A DNA stretch of 5,092 nucleotides from JAUXIQ01 sp030620925 [NCBI: Nitrospinota bacterium] (GCA_030620925.1 JAUXIQ010000183.1:1-5092); one strand, 5' to 3'. Counted from the stretch's first letter, positions 1 to 5,092 are shown. Notes: generated by a model not told the origin, from the letters alone. Made by a program: numbers and translations.

Positions 1-507
1 ATCTACTGGGGTTGGGCGCTGACTATGCAAGGGGAGGTAGAAGAGGGAATTTCGATGATGCAAAAAGGTCAGGACGCTGCAAGAGCAACGGGGGGAGGGC
101 TGTGGCCGCTTATGATAGCTGTGCTGGTCGAGGGGTACGGAAGAGGAGGAGAGGCCGAAGAAGGACTTACCACTCTGGCCGAGGGGCTGGATGGATTGCA
201 CAAGGCCGGAGGCCGTTTCATTGGAGCGGATTTGCATCGTCAAAGAGGGGAATTGTTACTGGCCCAATCGAAGGGGAATGAGATTGAGACGGAAACGTGT
301 TTTAATAAAGCCATTGAGATTGCCCGTAAGCAGAGTGCAAAATCTTTTGAGTTGCGGGCGGCCATGAGCCTGAGCCGCCTGTGGCAGAAACAGGGCAAGC
401 GTGAGGAATCCCGCGACCTGCTTGCCATTGTCTACGACTGGTTCACCGAAGGCTTCGACACAGCCGACCTCAAAGACGCCAAAGCACTCCTCGAAGAATT
501 ATCATAA
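1..507 (+). CDS. TPR-repeat C-terminal end of a cyclase/ATPase-TPR type regulator (5' partial)
   Basis: The frame is open from base 1 to a TAA at 505-507, giving 168 visible residues; the start lies upstream of the window. The protein is almost wholly helical, with TPR-like helix pairs at about visible residues 75-110 (HRQRGELLLAQ, then CFNKAIEIARKQ) and 115-147 (FELRAAMSLSRLWQKQGK, then ESRDLLAIVYDWF). It ends with FTEGFDTADLKDAKALLEEL (149-167). From memory, this ending is very typical of large bacterial proteins that join a class III adenylate/guanylate cyclase domain, an AAA/NB-ARC-like ATPase and C-terminal TPRs. The upstream domains are not visible, so cyclase activity cannot be claimed for this copy. 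TPRs in such proteins serve as protein-binding scaffolds, usually cytoplasmic. The next gene converges on this one, so this is the last gene of its transcription unit. Confidence is high for TPR and moderate for the cyclase-type parent. Confidence 0.85.
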   Translation: MYWGWALTMQGEVEEGISMMQKGQDAARATGGGLWPLMIAVLVEGYGRGGEAEEGLTTLAEGLDGLHKAGGRFIGADLHRQRGELLLAQSKGNEIETETCFNKAIEIARKQSAKSFELRAAMSLSRLWQKQGKREESRDLLAIVYDWFTEGFDTADLKDAKALLEELS

Positions 508-557
508 GAAGACGCCTCTATTAACGCCCTCTTTTTTTTAATTAAAAGATTTAACCG

Positions 558-591
558 CGCCCGTTGAGTGAGAATGAAAACAACAGGGGCG
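558..591 (-). terminator. Possible hairpin terminator between convergent genes
   Basis: An imperfect inverted repeat has arms CGCCC-GTTG (558-566) and CAAC-AG-GGGCG (581-591). This gives nine base pairs, a two-base bulge and a 14-base loop. It starts 10 bases past the stop of the minus-strand PilX-like gene. Read on the minus strand, it is followed by an AT-rich run containing TCTTTTAATT, which is only a weak U-tract. On the plus strand no T-run follows it; the T-run at about 530-538 comes before the hairpin. If it works as a terminator, it more likely serves the minus-strand gene. Confidence 0.35.
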
Positions 592-600
592 ATAATTTGG

Positions 601-1968
601 TCATTCTAATCTGGTCCAGGATATGAGTTTTCCGATGAGCGGGCCGTTTGGAGGCGGTGCGGTGTTGTCATAAATGATAGTGATATTTCCGCTCAAAGAG
701 TTGAGAGAAGACCCGGTGCTTGATATCGTAGGACCGTAAATAGTTTTATTGCCGCCGCAACAATAATCGAAATTGGAAGCTGTATAGAGACCTAACTGGT
801 TGCCCGGACTGCCGATGGCTACGGCTCCTGAAAAAATTATTTGTCCGCTTGAAACAGCAGCTACACCTTCAAGGTCAGAATGACCCTGAACACTCGCGTT
901 AGCAAGGAACTCTATATCGCCAGAGGCTATAATCACGCCGCTCCAGGGTTGACCGGTTATGCTCACTATTACATTCCCATTTATATATACTACTCCGCTT
1001 AGAGGGACGGTGGCTGTGCTGCCGGGGCAGCCTGAACTAAATTCTATGGTAACTGTTGTAGCAGCATCCGGGGGGTCCCTGTAGAGAAAAAGGCATTCCG
1101 TGTTGTCAAAGTTCTCATGGAGGTCACCCGCACCGCCTGGCGGCCTCTTGGGAACGGTCAATATGTTGGATATGTCTATTACCAGGTTACTCGCCAGTGA
1201 CCTGTAGTATTCTGGGTTTATGGCAGGTATATCTATCACCTGCACATCACCGATGCCAGTGGTGCCACCTCCGACAAGATCGACTACCCCGGTCACCGTA
1301 CCGGTAGCGGTGACTTCGCCTTCAGCGACATCACCACCACCGTTACTTGAGAAGTTACTGTTAGTGTGGATAGATTGTTCGGAACCTAGTACCGATATGT
1401 TGCCTTGCAGGTTTATATCGCCACCGGATACAACGGCGTGATCCGGCTTGTAAGGTACCCTCTTATAAAGACCTTTAACGGTAGAATAAACATACACGTT
1501 TCCAATTCCATCCTCCACCCACCCTTGAGAGATCAGGACTACCGCCAGGTCTTCATCGTTGTTGTCGGACACAATGGTGTCGTTGGATAAGCCGCCAGCA
1601 TAACCTGTATCATTATTGTCGGTGAGCCAGACTTTGAATTTCTTCCTATCGTCCACCGTGATGGTATCTATCCACCTGTGCATGTTGTAGCTGTCGGAGT
1701 TAACAATTACAGTCTCCAGAGGATAGGTCGCGGTCAGCTCTACGTCTTCAAAACCGTCGTTATCATCCTGTTTTAGCTGTACCGCCCCCTGGATCAGCCC
1801 CATATCAGCCAGATGGAAGGCTTCACGCTTAAGCTTCGCTATGCTTATCTGTTGGTGTTTACTTACCGCCGTGTTGAGGCTCACGGTGCCGACAATCAGC
1901 AGCGGGCCAAGCACCATAAGCATAAATACCAGCGCCATTCCGTCTTGCCGAGGTTTACGTTTTCCCAT
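601..1968 (-). CDS. PilX-like pseudopilin/minor pilin-type protein with long beta-rich C-terminus
   Basis: This 455-residue protein is predicted to be a type IV pilus or type II secretion-like pseudopilin. Residues 1-10 (MGKRKPRQDG) are a short basic leader ending in Gly, as cleaved by a PilD-type prepilin peptidase. Residues 11-32 (MALVFMLMVLGPLLIVGTVSLN) are the hydrophobic helix, and KREAFHLADMGL follows at 47-58, matching the PilX N-terminal pattern. Residues from about 160 on are rich in Gly, Ser, Thr, Val and Ile, with short strands (GVVYINGNV at 325, SGVIIASGDIEFL at 343) that suggest a beta-solenoid-like or DUF7305-like passenger. Four cysteines (292, 314, 403, 404) could form disulfides. 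A GTG 16 codons upstream (2014-2016) is also in frame. The ATG at 1966-1968 is preferred because it gives a canonical leader, although its SD (GGTGA) is weak. Ordinary PilX is under 200 residues, so this is unusually long. No other pilus genes are adjacent. The exact family of the C-terminus is an inference. Confidence 0.75.
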   Translation of the reverse strand: MGKRKPRQDGMALVFMLMVLGPLLIVGTVSLNTAVSKHQQISIAKLKREAFHLADMGLIQGAVQLKQDDNDGFEDVELTATYPLETVIVNSDSYNMHRWIDTITVDDRKKFKVWLTDNNDTGYAGGLSNDTIVSDNNDEDLAVVLISQGWVEDGIGNVYVYSTVKGLYKRVPYKPDHAVVSGGDINLQGNISVLGSEQSIHTNSNFSSNGGGDVAEGEVTATGTVTGVVDLVGGGTTGIGDVQVIDIPAINPEYYRSLASNLVIDISNILTVPKRPPGGAGDLHENFDNTECLFLYRDPPDAATTVTIEFSSGCPGSTATVPLSGVVYINGNVIVSITGQPWSGVIIASGDIEFLANASVQGHSDLEGVAAVSSGQIIFSGAVAIGSPGNQLGLYTASNFDYCCGGNKTIYGPTISSTGSSLNSLSGNITIIYDNTAPPPNGPLIGKLISWTRLE

Positions 1969-2067
1969 GGGTTCACCGCTACTTTTCTTACTTCCAGATT
2001 CCAACGACTCAGGCACTCATGAACTTAAATATCATCGCCCACTATTATTAAGGACTATATCGGCCTT

Positions 2068-2076
2068 ATTATACCA
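2068..2076 (-). promoter_or_regulatory. Extended -10 promoter for the PilX-like gene
   Basis: On the minus strand the sequence reads TGG-TATAAT, a perfect -10 hexamer (2068-2073) with the TGn extension of extended -10 promoters. No good -35 is found at 16-18 bases (the candidates read like TCAAAG), which is acceptable for an extended -10. The predicted transcription start is near 2061, giving a leader of about 45 bases to the GTG or about 93 bases to the preferred ATG. Confidence 0.55.
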
Positions 2077-2147
2077 TTTTTTTAGTTAAACTTTGAGACT
2101 CATTAAGGATCTCCTAAAACCAGCCCGGTCTATTGAAATCTATTCCC

Positions 2148-2162
2148 TGCTCAGCCTGAGCA
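2148..2162. repeat. Short perfect inverted repeat
   Basis: TGCTCA-GCC-TGAGCA is a perfect six-base inverted repeat around three bases, GC-rich in an AT-rich spacer. It sits about 70 bases upstream of the minus-strand -10 box. It has no following T-tract on either strand, so it is not a typical terminator. It could be a small operator or chance. Confidence 0.3.
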
Positions 2163-2393
2163 CGGCAGCCTTACATTTTACCTGGGTATGGATAGATTTA
2201 GACCAACATAACCGGATTTTAAGCTTGCTTGTAGAGATTTCATCAGGTAGAAGAGAAATTGAAGGTATAAACAGATAACCTGCTATCCTATTTTAGGTTT
2301 TTCCCCGTATAAGAGGAAAGGGAAAACAGTTGTAGAGCCCTCTTTGATAAAATCCTCGAAGTCCCGAAATACGCATTTTCGAGTTTTGTGCTT

Positions 2394-2423
2394 TTGGAGT
2401 GTTTCCATTTTACCGATTATAAA
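2394..2423 (+). promoter_or_regulatory. Weak candidate promoter for the FGE-like gene
   Basis: TTGGAG (2394-2399) and TATAAA (2418-2423) are separated by 18 bases. The -10 matches five of six consensus positions and the -35 three of six. The predicted start near 2430 would leave a leader of about 65 bases. This is the best pair seen upstream of the gene but it is not strong. Confidence 0.3.
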
Positions 2424-2481
2424 TACGAGATTCTTGTGCGGGGCTTCTGAGAGCGTTGCCATACCTTGGGAAATAGGTGCA

Positions 2482-2488
2482 AGGAGGT
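2482..2488 (+). promoter_or_regulatory. Strong ribosome binding site that decides the FGE-like start
   Basis: AGGAGGT is a near-perfect Shine-Dalgarno sequence, six bases before the ATG at 2495. An in-frame GTG at 2477 lies upstream of this site and would bury it in the coding region, so the ATG is chosen. That start also gives a clean signal peptide. Confidence 0.85.
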
Positions 2489-2494
2489 TATAAA

Positions 2495-3322
2495 ATGAAA
2501 AAGGGCGTCATGACTCTGGTAAGCCTTATGGTCTTAAGCCTTTTTATTATCAGCGGTTCCTATCTTTATCCGGATGACAGTGGACTGAGTTATGCCCAGG
2601 GACGTAATATAAAACAAAGTGCAGAGACCTTTCCCCACAGTATGGAGATGAGGTTTATGTACATCAGGCCGGGAACCTTCATGATGGGGAGCCCTTCCTC
2701 GGAAAAAGGGAGATTCGATAATGAAGGCCCTCAGCATCAGGTTAACCTAACCAGCGGTTTCTACATGGGAGTTACCGAGGTGACCCAGGGCCAATGGCGG
2801 GCGATCATGGATAACAACCCATCGCATTTTAAGAACTGCGGTGATGATTGTCCCGTAGAGCAAGTTTCCTGGGACGATGTGCAAGAGTTCATCCGAAGGC
2901 TGAATCAGAAGGAAAGGAGCGAGAGGTATCGCCTGCCTACGGAGGCGGAGTGGGAGTATGCCGCCAGGTCTGGGACCACCACACGATACAGTTTTGGGAA
3001 TGCGGAAGTCATGCTCGAAGAATATGGCTGGTATAATGGAAATTCTGGATTTAAAACCCAAGTTGTCGCTCAGAAAATGCCCAACTCCTGGGGACTATAC
3101 GACATGCACGGAAATGTATGGGAGTGGGTTCAGGATATATATAGCCCTGTTGCTTACGAGCAACATTCTCCTGACGACCCTCTATATACGGGGTCAGGCT
3201 CAGGCCCGGTTTTTCGCGGCGGCAGCTGGATCAGCCCCGGCAGTTACTGCCGGTCGGCCCATCGTTCCTACTTTTCGCAAGGCAGCCCCTACCTGGGCTT
3301 CCGCCTCGTCAAGATACCATAG
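2495..3322 (+). CDS. Exported FGE-sulfatase-fold (SUMF1-like) protein, probably not a classical FGE
   Basis: This is a 275-residue protein. Residues 1-35 form a Sec-type signal peptide: MKK, a hydrophobic core at 5-20 and a possible cleavage site after SYA (33-35). No lipobox is seen. The rest is one formylglycine-generating-enzyme fold. Its hallmarks are GTFMMGSP (60-67), YMGVTEVTQGQW (90-101), PVEQVSWDDVQEF (120-132), YRLPTEAEWEYAAR (145-158), GLYDMHGNVWEW (200-211), RGGSW (241-245) and a closing LGFRLVK. True FGE uses two cysteines in a GGSYxCxxSYC-type stretch to bind copper and oxidise sulfatase Cys to formylglycine. Here the aligned stretch is GGSWISPGSYC (242-252), so the first Cys is Ser247 and only Cys252 remains. 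Related proteins act as EgtB- or PvdO-like enzymes, or as binding or structural modules. Cys115 and Cys119 could make a disulfide. No sulfatase gene is visible nearby. The fold is certain but the activity is unknown. Confidence 0.9.
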   Translation: MKKGVMTLVSLMVLSLFIISGSYLYPDDSGLSYAQGRNIKQSAETFPHSMEMRFMYIRPGTFMMGSPSSEKGRFDNEGPQHQVNLTSGFYMGVTEVTQGQWRAIMDNNPSHFKNCGDDCPVEQVSWDDVQEFIRRLNQKERSERYRLPTEAEWEYAARSGTTTRYSFGNAEVMLEEYGWYNGNSGFKTQVVAQKMPNSWGLYDMHGNVWEWVQDIYSPVAYEQHSPDDPLYTGSGSGPVFRGGSWISPGSYCRSAHRSYFSQGSPYLGFRLVKIP

Positions 3323-3408
3323 TCTCACTATCAATTGAAACAATTCTAAAGCAAAGACTTTCGATGTCCGGATTTAATCTTGAGTAGTGGCCCAATTTGA
3401 CCAACCAC

Positions 3409-3430
3409 AACATAGTGGGTTTACTATGTT
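3409..3430. repeat. Perfect 8-bp inverted repeat upstream of the selenoprotein operon
   Basis: AACATAGT-GGGTTT-ACTATGTT has perfect eight-base arms around a six-base centre. It lies 86 bases past the FGE-like stop and about 75 bases upstream of the operon's -35 box. A second, shorter palindrome GAAGT-T-ACTTC follows at 3436-3446. The pair could be operator sites. The first could also be a poor terminator for the FGE-like gene, although only a short T-run follows it. Confidence 0.4.
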
Positions 3431-3505
3431 TCGTCGAAGTTACTTCCGCCCATCCTATTGTACGATTTTGACGTGGCAATACCCCAACTTCTCGGAGGTT
3501 CCTGC

Positions 3506-3534
3506 TTGAAACCCCGGCCTTTCTCACTTATAAT
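3506..3534 (+). promoter_or_regulatory. Near-consensus sigma-70 promoter for the UGSC operon
   Basis: TTGAAA (3506-3511) and TATAAT (3529-3534) are separated by exactly 17 bases. That is five of six matches in the -35 and six of six in the -10 at optimal spacing. The predicted start is near 3541, giving a leader of about 43 bases that includes the SD AGGAG. An imperfect hairpin AACTTC-TCG-GAGGTT (3486-3500) lies just before the -35 and could be an operator half-site pair. Confidence 0.75.
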
Positions 3535-3570
3535 TCACCTGACCAGAAGAAAAGTTTTTTATTCATGATG

Positions 3571-3575
3571 AGGAG
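3571..3575 (+). promoter_or_regulatory. Ribosome binding site for the 347-residue protein
   Basis: AGGAG lies eight bases before the ATG at 3584 and supports that start. No other in-frame start with a comparable site lies upstream. Confidence 0.75.
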
Positions 3576-3583
3576 TTTGCACG

Positions 3584-4627
3584 ATGTCGCCTGCGAAGTC
3601 GCAATCCAGCAGCCACGAGGTCGGCGATGCGGTAGAAGCCGCAGAGTTATACTATACCAGGGGATGGACAGACGGACTGCCTGTCATACCACCGACGGAA
3701 GAAAGTATTCGGGCGATGCTCGAAGCTTCCGGGCTCGAACCTGACGATGAAATCACCTTTATCGAGCACCGTCAGGTTTCAGTCACCGCGGGAAAGGTGG
3801 CAATCAACACGGTAATGGCTGGATGCAAACCGGAATATATGCCGGTGATTGTTGCCGCCCTTGAGGGCATCGGCGATCCCCGCTGGAGCTATCATGGCCC
3901 TGCCACCAGCACCGGCGGGTCCGCTCTATTCATGCTGGTCAACGGCCCCATCGCCGGCGAGCTGGAAATCAACCATGGTGACAACCTTTTCGGGCCCGGC
4001 TGGCGCGCCAATTCGACCATCGGACGTGCGGTGCGTCTTGTGATGCGAAACGTCATTGGAACCATGCCGGGGCAACTGGACCGCAGCACGCTCGGCCATG
4101 GCGGTAAGTATACCTTCTGTATCGCAGAGAACGAGGAGGAAAGTCCCTGGCCCCCGGTTCACGTTGAGCGAGGATTCAGGCCCGAACAGAGTGCCGTGAC
4201 CGTCCTGGCCGCTTTAGCGCCTCATCAGTTTTACAACCAGCTCAGTAATACCGCCGAAGGGATTCTGACCACAGCCTGCGCCCACATGCGCATCTCGGCG
4301 GGTACCGCAGCGCAGCCTCAGTATATCATCGTTATTTCGGGCGAACATATGCAGGTTTTTGCCAAAGAGGGATGGTCTAAGGATGATATAAAACGCTTCT
4401 GTTTCGAAAATTCGCAATCCTCCGTTGCGGAATTGAAGCGCATCAACCTCCGGCCGGGAGAAATAGCCCCGGAGGATGAAACCAGCATGTTCTCGCTGGT
4501 GGCCTCCCCCGAAGATTTCATAGTCGTCGCGGCCGGCAGTCGGGCGGGGGCCTTTTCCGCTTTTATACCGGGATGGGGGGGCAAGGTCGCATCGGAGAGC
4601 GTCACCAAGGAAATTCGCCGGTCGTAA
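3584..4627 (+). CDS. Conserved protein of unknown function, operon partner of the UGSC selenoprotein
   Basis: This 347-residue protein has no signal peptide or membrane segment and is probably cytoplasmic. I cannot name a characterised family. The look is of a well-conserved enzyme: YYTRGWTDGLPVIPPTEE (23-40), VAINTVMAGCKPEYMPVIVAALE (72-94), GPATSTGGSALFMLVNGPIAGELEIN (105-130), FGPGWRANSTIGRAVRLVMRN (136-156) and DRSTLGHGGKYTFCIAENEEESPWPPVHVERGF (166-198). I recall the GWTDGLPVxPPT opening and the AGCKPEY segment from uncharacterised proteins found with UGSC-type proteins, but this needs a search. Cysteines are at 81, 179, 232 and 273; Cys81 and Cys179 lie in the most conserved-looking stretches. 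The C-terminal part (246-323) has alternating strands and helices (QYIIVISGEHMQVFAKEGWS, then EDFIVVAAGSRAG). It is first in a two-gene operon with its own strong promoter, and the next gene begins 30 bases after its TAA. It may bind or process the substrate on which the selenoprotein acts; that is inference. Confidence 0.9.
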   Translation: MSPAKSQSSSHEVGDAVEAAELYYTRGWTDGLPVIPPTEESIRAMLEASGLEPDDEITFIEHRQVSVTAGKVAINTVMAGCKPEYMPVIVAALEGIGDPRWSYHGPATSTGGSALFMLVNGPIAGELEINHGDNLFGPGWRANSTIGRAVRLVMRNVIGTMPGQLDRSTLGHGGKYTFCIAENEEESPWPPVHVERGFRPEQSAVTVLAALAPHQFYNQLSNTAEGILTTACAHMRISAGTAAQPQYIIVISGEHMQVFAKEGWSKDDIKRFCFENSQSSVAELKRINLRPGEIAPEDETSMFSLVASPEDFIVVAAGSRAGAFSAFIPGWGGKVASESVTKEIRRS

Positions 4628-4642
4628 ACGACGAAACATCAA

Positions 4643-4648
4643 AGGAGG
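4643..4648 (+). promoter_or_regulatory. Ribosome binding site that selects a TTG start
   Basis: AGGAGG is a full Shine-Dalgarno core, nine bases before the TTG at 4658-4660. No ATG or GTG lies in frame at suitable spacing, so TTG is taken as the initiation codon. The following residues (KIFDPTNPAEE) also match the expected N-terminus of the family. Confidence 0.8.
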
Positions 4649-4657
4649 AAAGACATT

Positions 4658-5092
4658 TTGAAGATTTTCGACCCTACAAACCCAGCTGAAGAAAAGAGAT
4701 TTGAATTTGCGCCGAGGCCGAAATCACTCAATAATCTCCGCATCGGTCTGGTGGATAACACCAAGTTCAACTCTGACAAGTTGTTGATTAAAATCGCCAC
4801 CATCCTCGAAAAGGAGTACGGCGCCAAAAACCATATCATCGCCAGAAAGCACAACGCCGCTGTGCCGGCCCACGATGAGATCATCAATGAATTCGCCTCT
4901 AACTGCGATGTCGTTATTGCAGGGGTCGGAGATTGAGGCTCGTGCAGCTCGGGCAGTGTGCTCGACGGGATTCTGTTTGAAAAACAGGGCGTGCCGGCAG
5001 CCTCCATCGTGACCGACGAATTCGTAGAAACAGGAAGTGCGATGGCCAAAGCGTGGGGATTTCCCGACTATGAATTTCTCAGCATGCCCCAT
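4658..5092 (+). CDS. UGSC-type selenoprotein with in-frame TGA read as selenocysteine (3' partial)
   Basis: A TTG start follows a strong SD. The frame reaches TGA at codon 93 (4934-4936) but stays open for 52 further codons to the window end, giving 145 visible residues with U93. The junction reads CDVVIAGVGD-U-GSC-SSGSVLDGILFEK, so U93 and Cys96 make a UxxC redox pair at the end of a hydrophobic strand, as in thioredoxin-type active sites. The segment before the TGA (LRIGLVDNTKFNSDKLLIKIATIL, 28-51) and the segment after it (GVPAASIVTDEFVETGSAMAKAWGFP) both look like one alpha/beta domain, which argues against a pseudogene. From memory this matches the UGSC family of (seleno)proteins, whose homologues carry U or C at this site. 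The post-U part also recalls glycine/betaine reductase subunit B, and the window cuts off at M-P-H, where such proteins usually read P-H-P. It is cotranscribed with the 347-residue protein. Function is unknown; a redox role is inferred. Confidence 0.88.
4934..4936 (+). other. In-frame UGA, predicted selenocysteine codon
   Basis: TGA at codon 93 is followed by GGC TCG TGC, giving U-G-S-C. The open frame and family-like sequence on both sides support recoding rather than termination. Recoding requires SelA, SelB, SelD and tRNA-Sec in the genome, none of which is in this window. Confidence 0.85.
4939..4969 (+). promoter_or_regulatory. Candidate bacterial SECIS hairpin just after the UGA
   Basis: Folding by eye gives a lower stem CUCGU/ACGGG (4939-4943 with 4965-4969), a middle stem GCA/UGC (4944-4946 with 4959-4961) and an upper stem GCU/AGU (4947-4949 with 4955-4957). 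The bulges are U-C-G and a single G, and the apical loop CGGGC (4950-4954) carries G at its second position. Bacterial SECIS elements have a small loop with an early G, usually about 16-37 bases after the UGA. Here the loop begins after 13 bases, slightly short. A rival hairpin is listed separately. Confidence 0.45.
4973..4987 (+). promoter_or_regulatory. Second hairpin downstream of the UGA, alternative SECIS candidate
   Basis: CUGUUU-GAA-AAACAG is a perfect six-bp stem with a three-base loop starting with G. The loop starts 42 bases after the UGA, just beyond the usual SECIS window, so it is less likely than the nearer fold. It lies inside the coding sequence and has no terminator-like T-run after it. 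Confidence 0.25.

Larger units (their letters stand above)
2017..2476. other. 460-base divergent intergenic region
   Basis: This AT-rich spacer separates the divergent PilX-like and FGE-like genes. It holds the minus-strand extended -10 promoter (2068-2076), a perfect 6-bp stem with a 3-base loop (TGCTCA-GCC-TGAGCA, 2148-2162), an imperfect repeat of GTTTTTCCCC with GGGAAAAC (about 2297-2326), a CTCGAA/TTCGAG inverted repeat (2355-2383) and a weak plus-strand promoter candidate near 2394-2423. A 61-codon frame at 2093-2278 starts with TTG, lacks a ribosome binding site and shows no recognisable features, so it is not called. No tRNA, CRISPR or insertion sequence is seen. Confidence 0.6.

Noticed and set aside
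2093-2278. A 61-codon plus-strand frame in the divergent spacer
   Set aside because: It has a TTG start without a Shine-Dalgarno, no recognisable motifs, and lies close to a minus-strand promoter.
2355-2383. CTCGAA/TTCGAG inverted repeat followed by TTTTGTGCTTTT, resembling a terminator
   Set aside because: The loop is 17 bases, the stem is only six pairs, and no gene ends upstream on this strand. It is probably chance or a minor leader structure.
3333-3345. AATTG-AAA-CAATT hairpin just after the FGE-like stop as a terminator
   Set aside because: The stem is short and AT-rich with no T-tract following; it would not terminate transcription well.
4658-4936. A complete 92-residue protein ending at the TGA
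   Set aside because: The same frame continues open for 52 codons with family-like sequence, and the TGA falls exactly in a UxxC motif. Termination here would remove the presumed active site.
4937-4954. Alternative hairpin GCUCG/CGGGC directly after the UGA as the SECIS
   Set aside because: Its loop begins only six bases after the UGA, inside the ribosome footprint and far closer than known bacterial SECIS loops.
4639-5092. Long open frames on the minus strand opposite the selenoprotein gene (4639-5049 and 4724-5092)
   Set aside because: They have no ribosome binding site and no recognisable protein features, and they overlap a well-supported plus-strand gene. They are frame shadows.
1-5092. 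CRISPR array, tRNA, rRNA or insertion sequence
   Set aside because: No regularly spaced direct repeats, cloverleaf-like stretches, transposase motifs or terminal repeats were seen on either strand.

Overview
The window looks like bacterial chromosome. It has moderate GC, short Shine-Dalgarno-led genes and intergenic spacers of 30-460 bases. The mix of genes (a cyclase-type TPR regulator, a long PilX-like pseudopilin, an exported FGE-fold protein and a selenoprotein pair) fits a Desulfobacterota-like or related environmental lineage. That assignment is an impression, because no marker gene is present.

Layout from left to right: (1) 1-507 (+) is the C-terminal end of a TPR-rich protein of the type found at the end of large adenylate cyclase/ATPase/TPR regulators. 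(2) 601-1968 (-), convergent with it, is a long PilX-like minor-pilin-type protein with a prepilin leader and a beta-rich C-terminal region; an extended -10 promoter lies upstream. (3) A 460-base divergent spacer follows. (4) 2495-3322 (+) is a secreted FGE-sulfatase-fold protein that keeps only one of the two copper-binding cysteines of true formylglycine-generating enzymes. (5) A 261-base spacer carries palindromes and a near-consensus promoter (TTGAAA-N17-TATAAT). (6) 3584-4627 (+) and 4658 to beyond 5092 (+) form a two-gene operon: a 347-residue protein of unknown function, then a UGSC-type selenoprotein.

The key point is the second gene of that operon. Its frame appears to stop at a TGA at 4934-4936, but the same frame stays open to the window end and continues a coherent protein, with the TGA giving U in a U-G-S-C redox motif. 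A simple gene caller would truncate it to 92 residues or discard it. Potential SECIS hairpins lie just downstream. The part after the TGA resembles, from memory, the selenocysteine region of glycine/betaine reductase subunit B (UxxC, then a GIPV-like strand, then a P-H-P-like turn). The biochemical role of the 347-residue protein and the UGSC protein is unknown. The operon suggests that they work together, possibly in a redox or reductive step, but this is inference.
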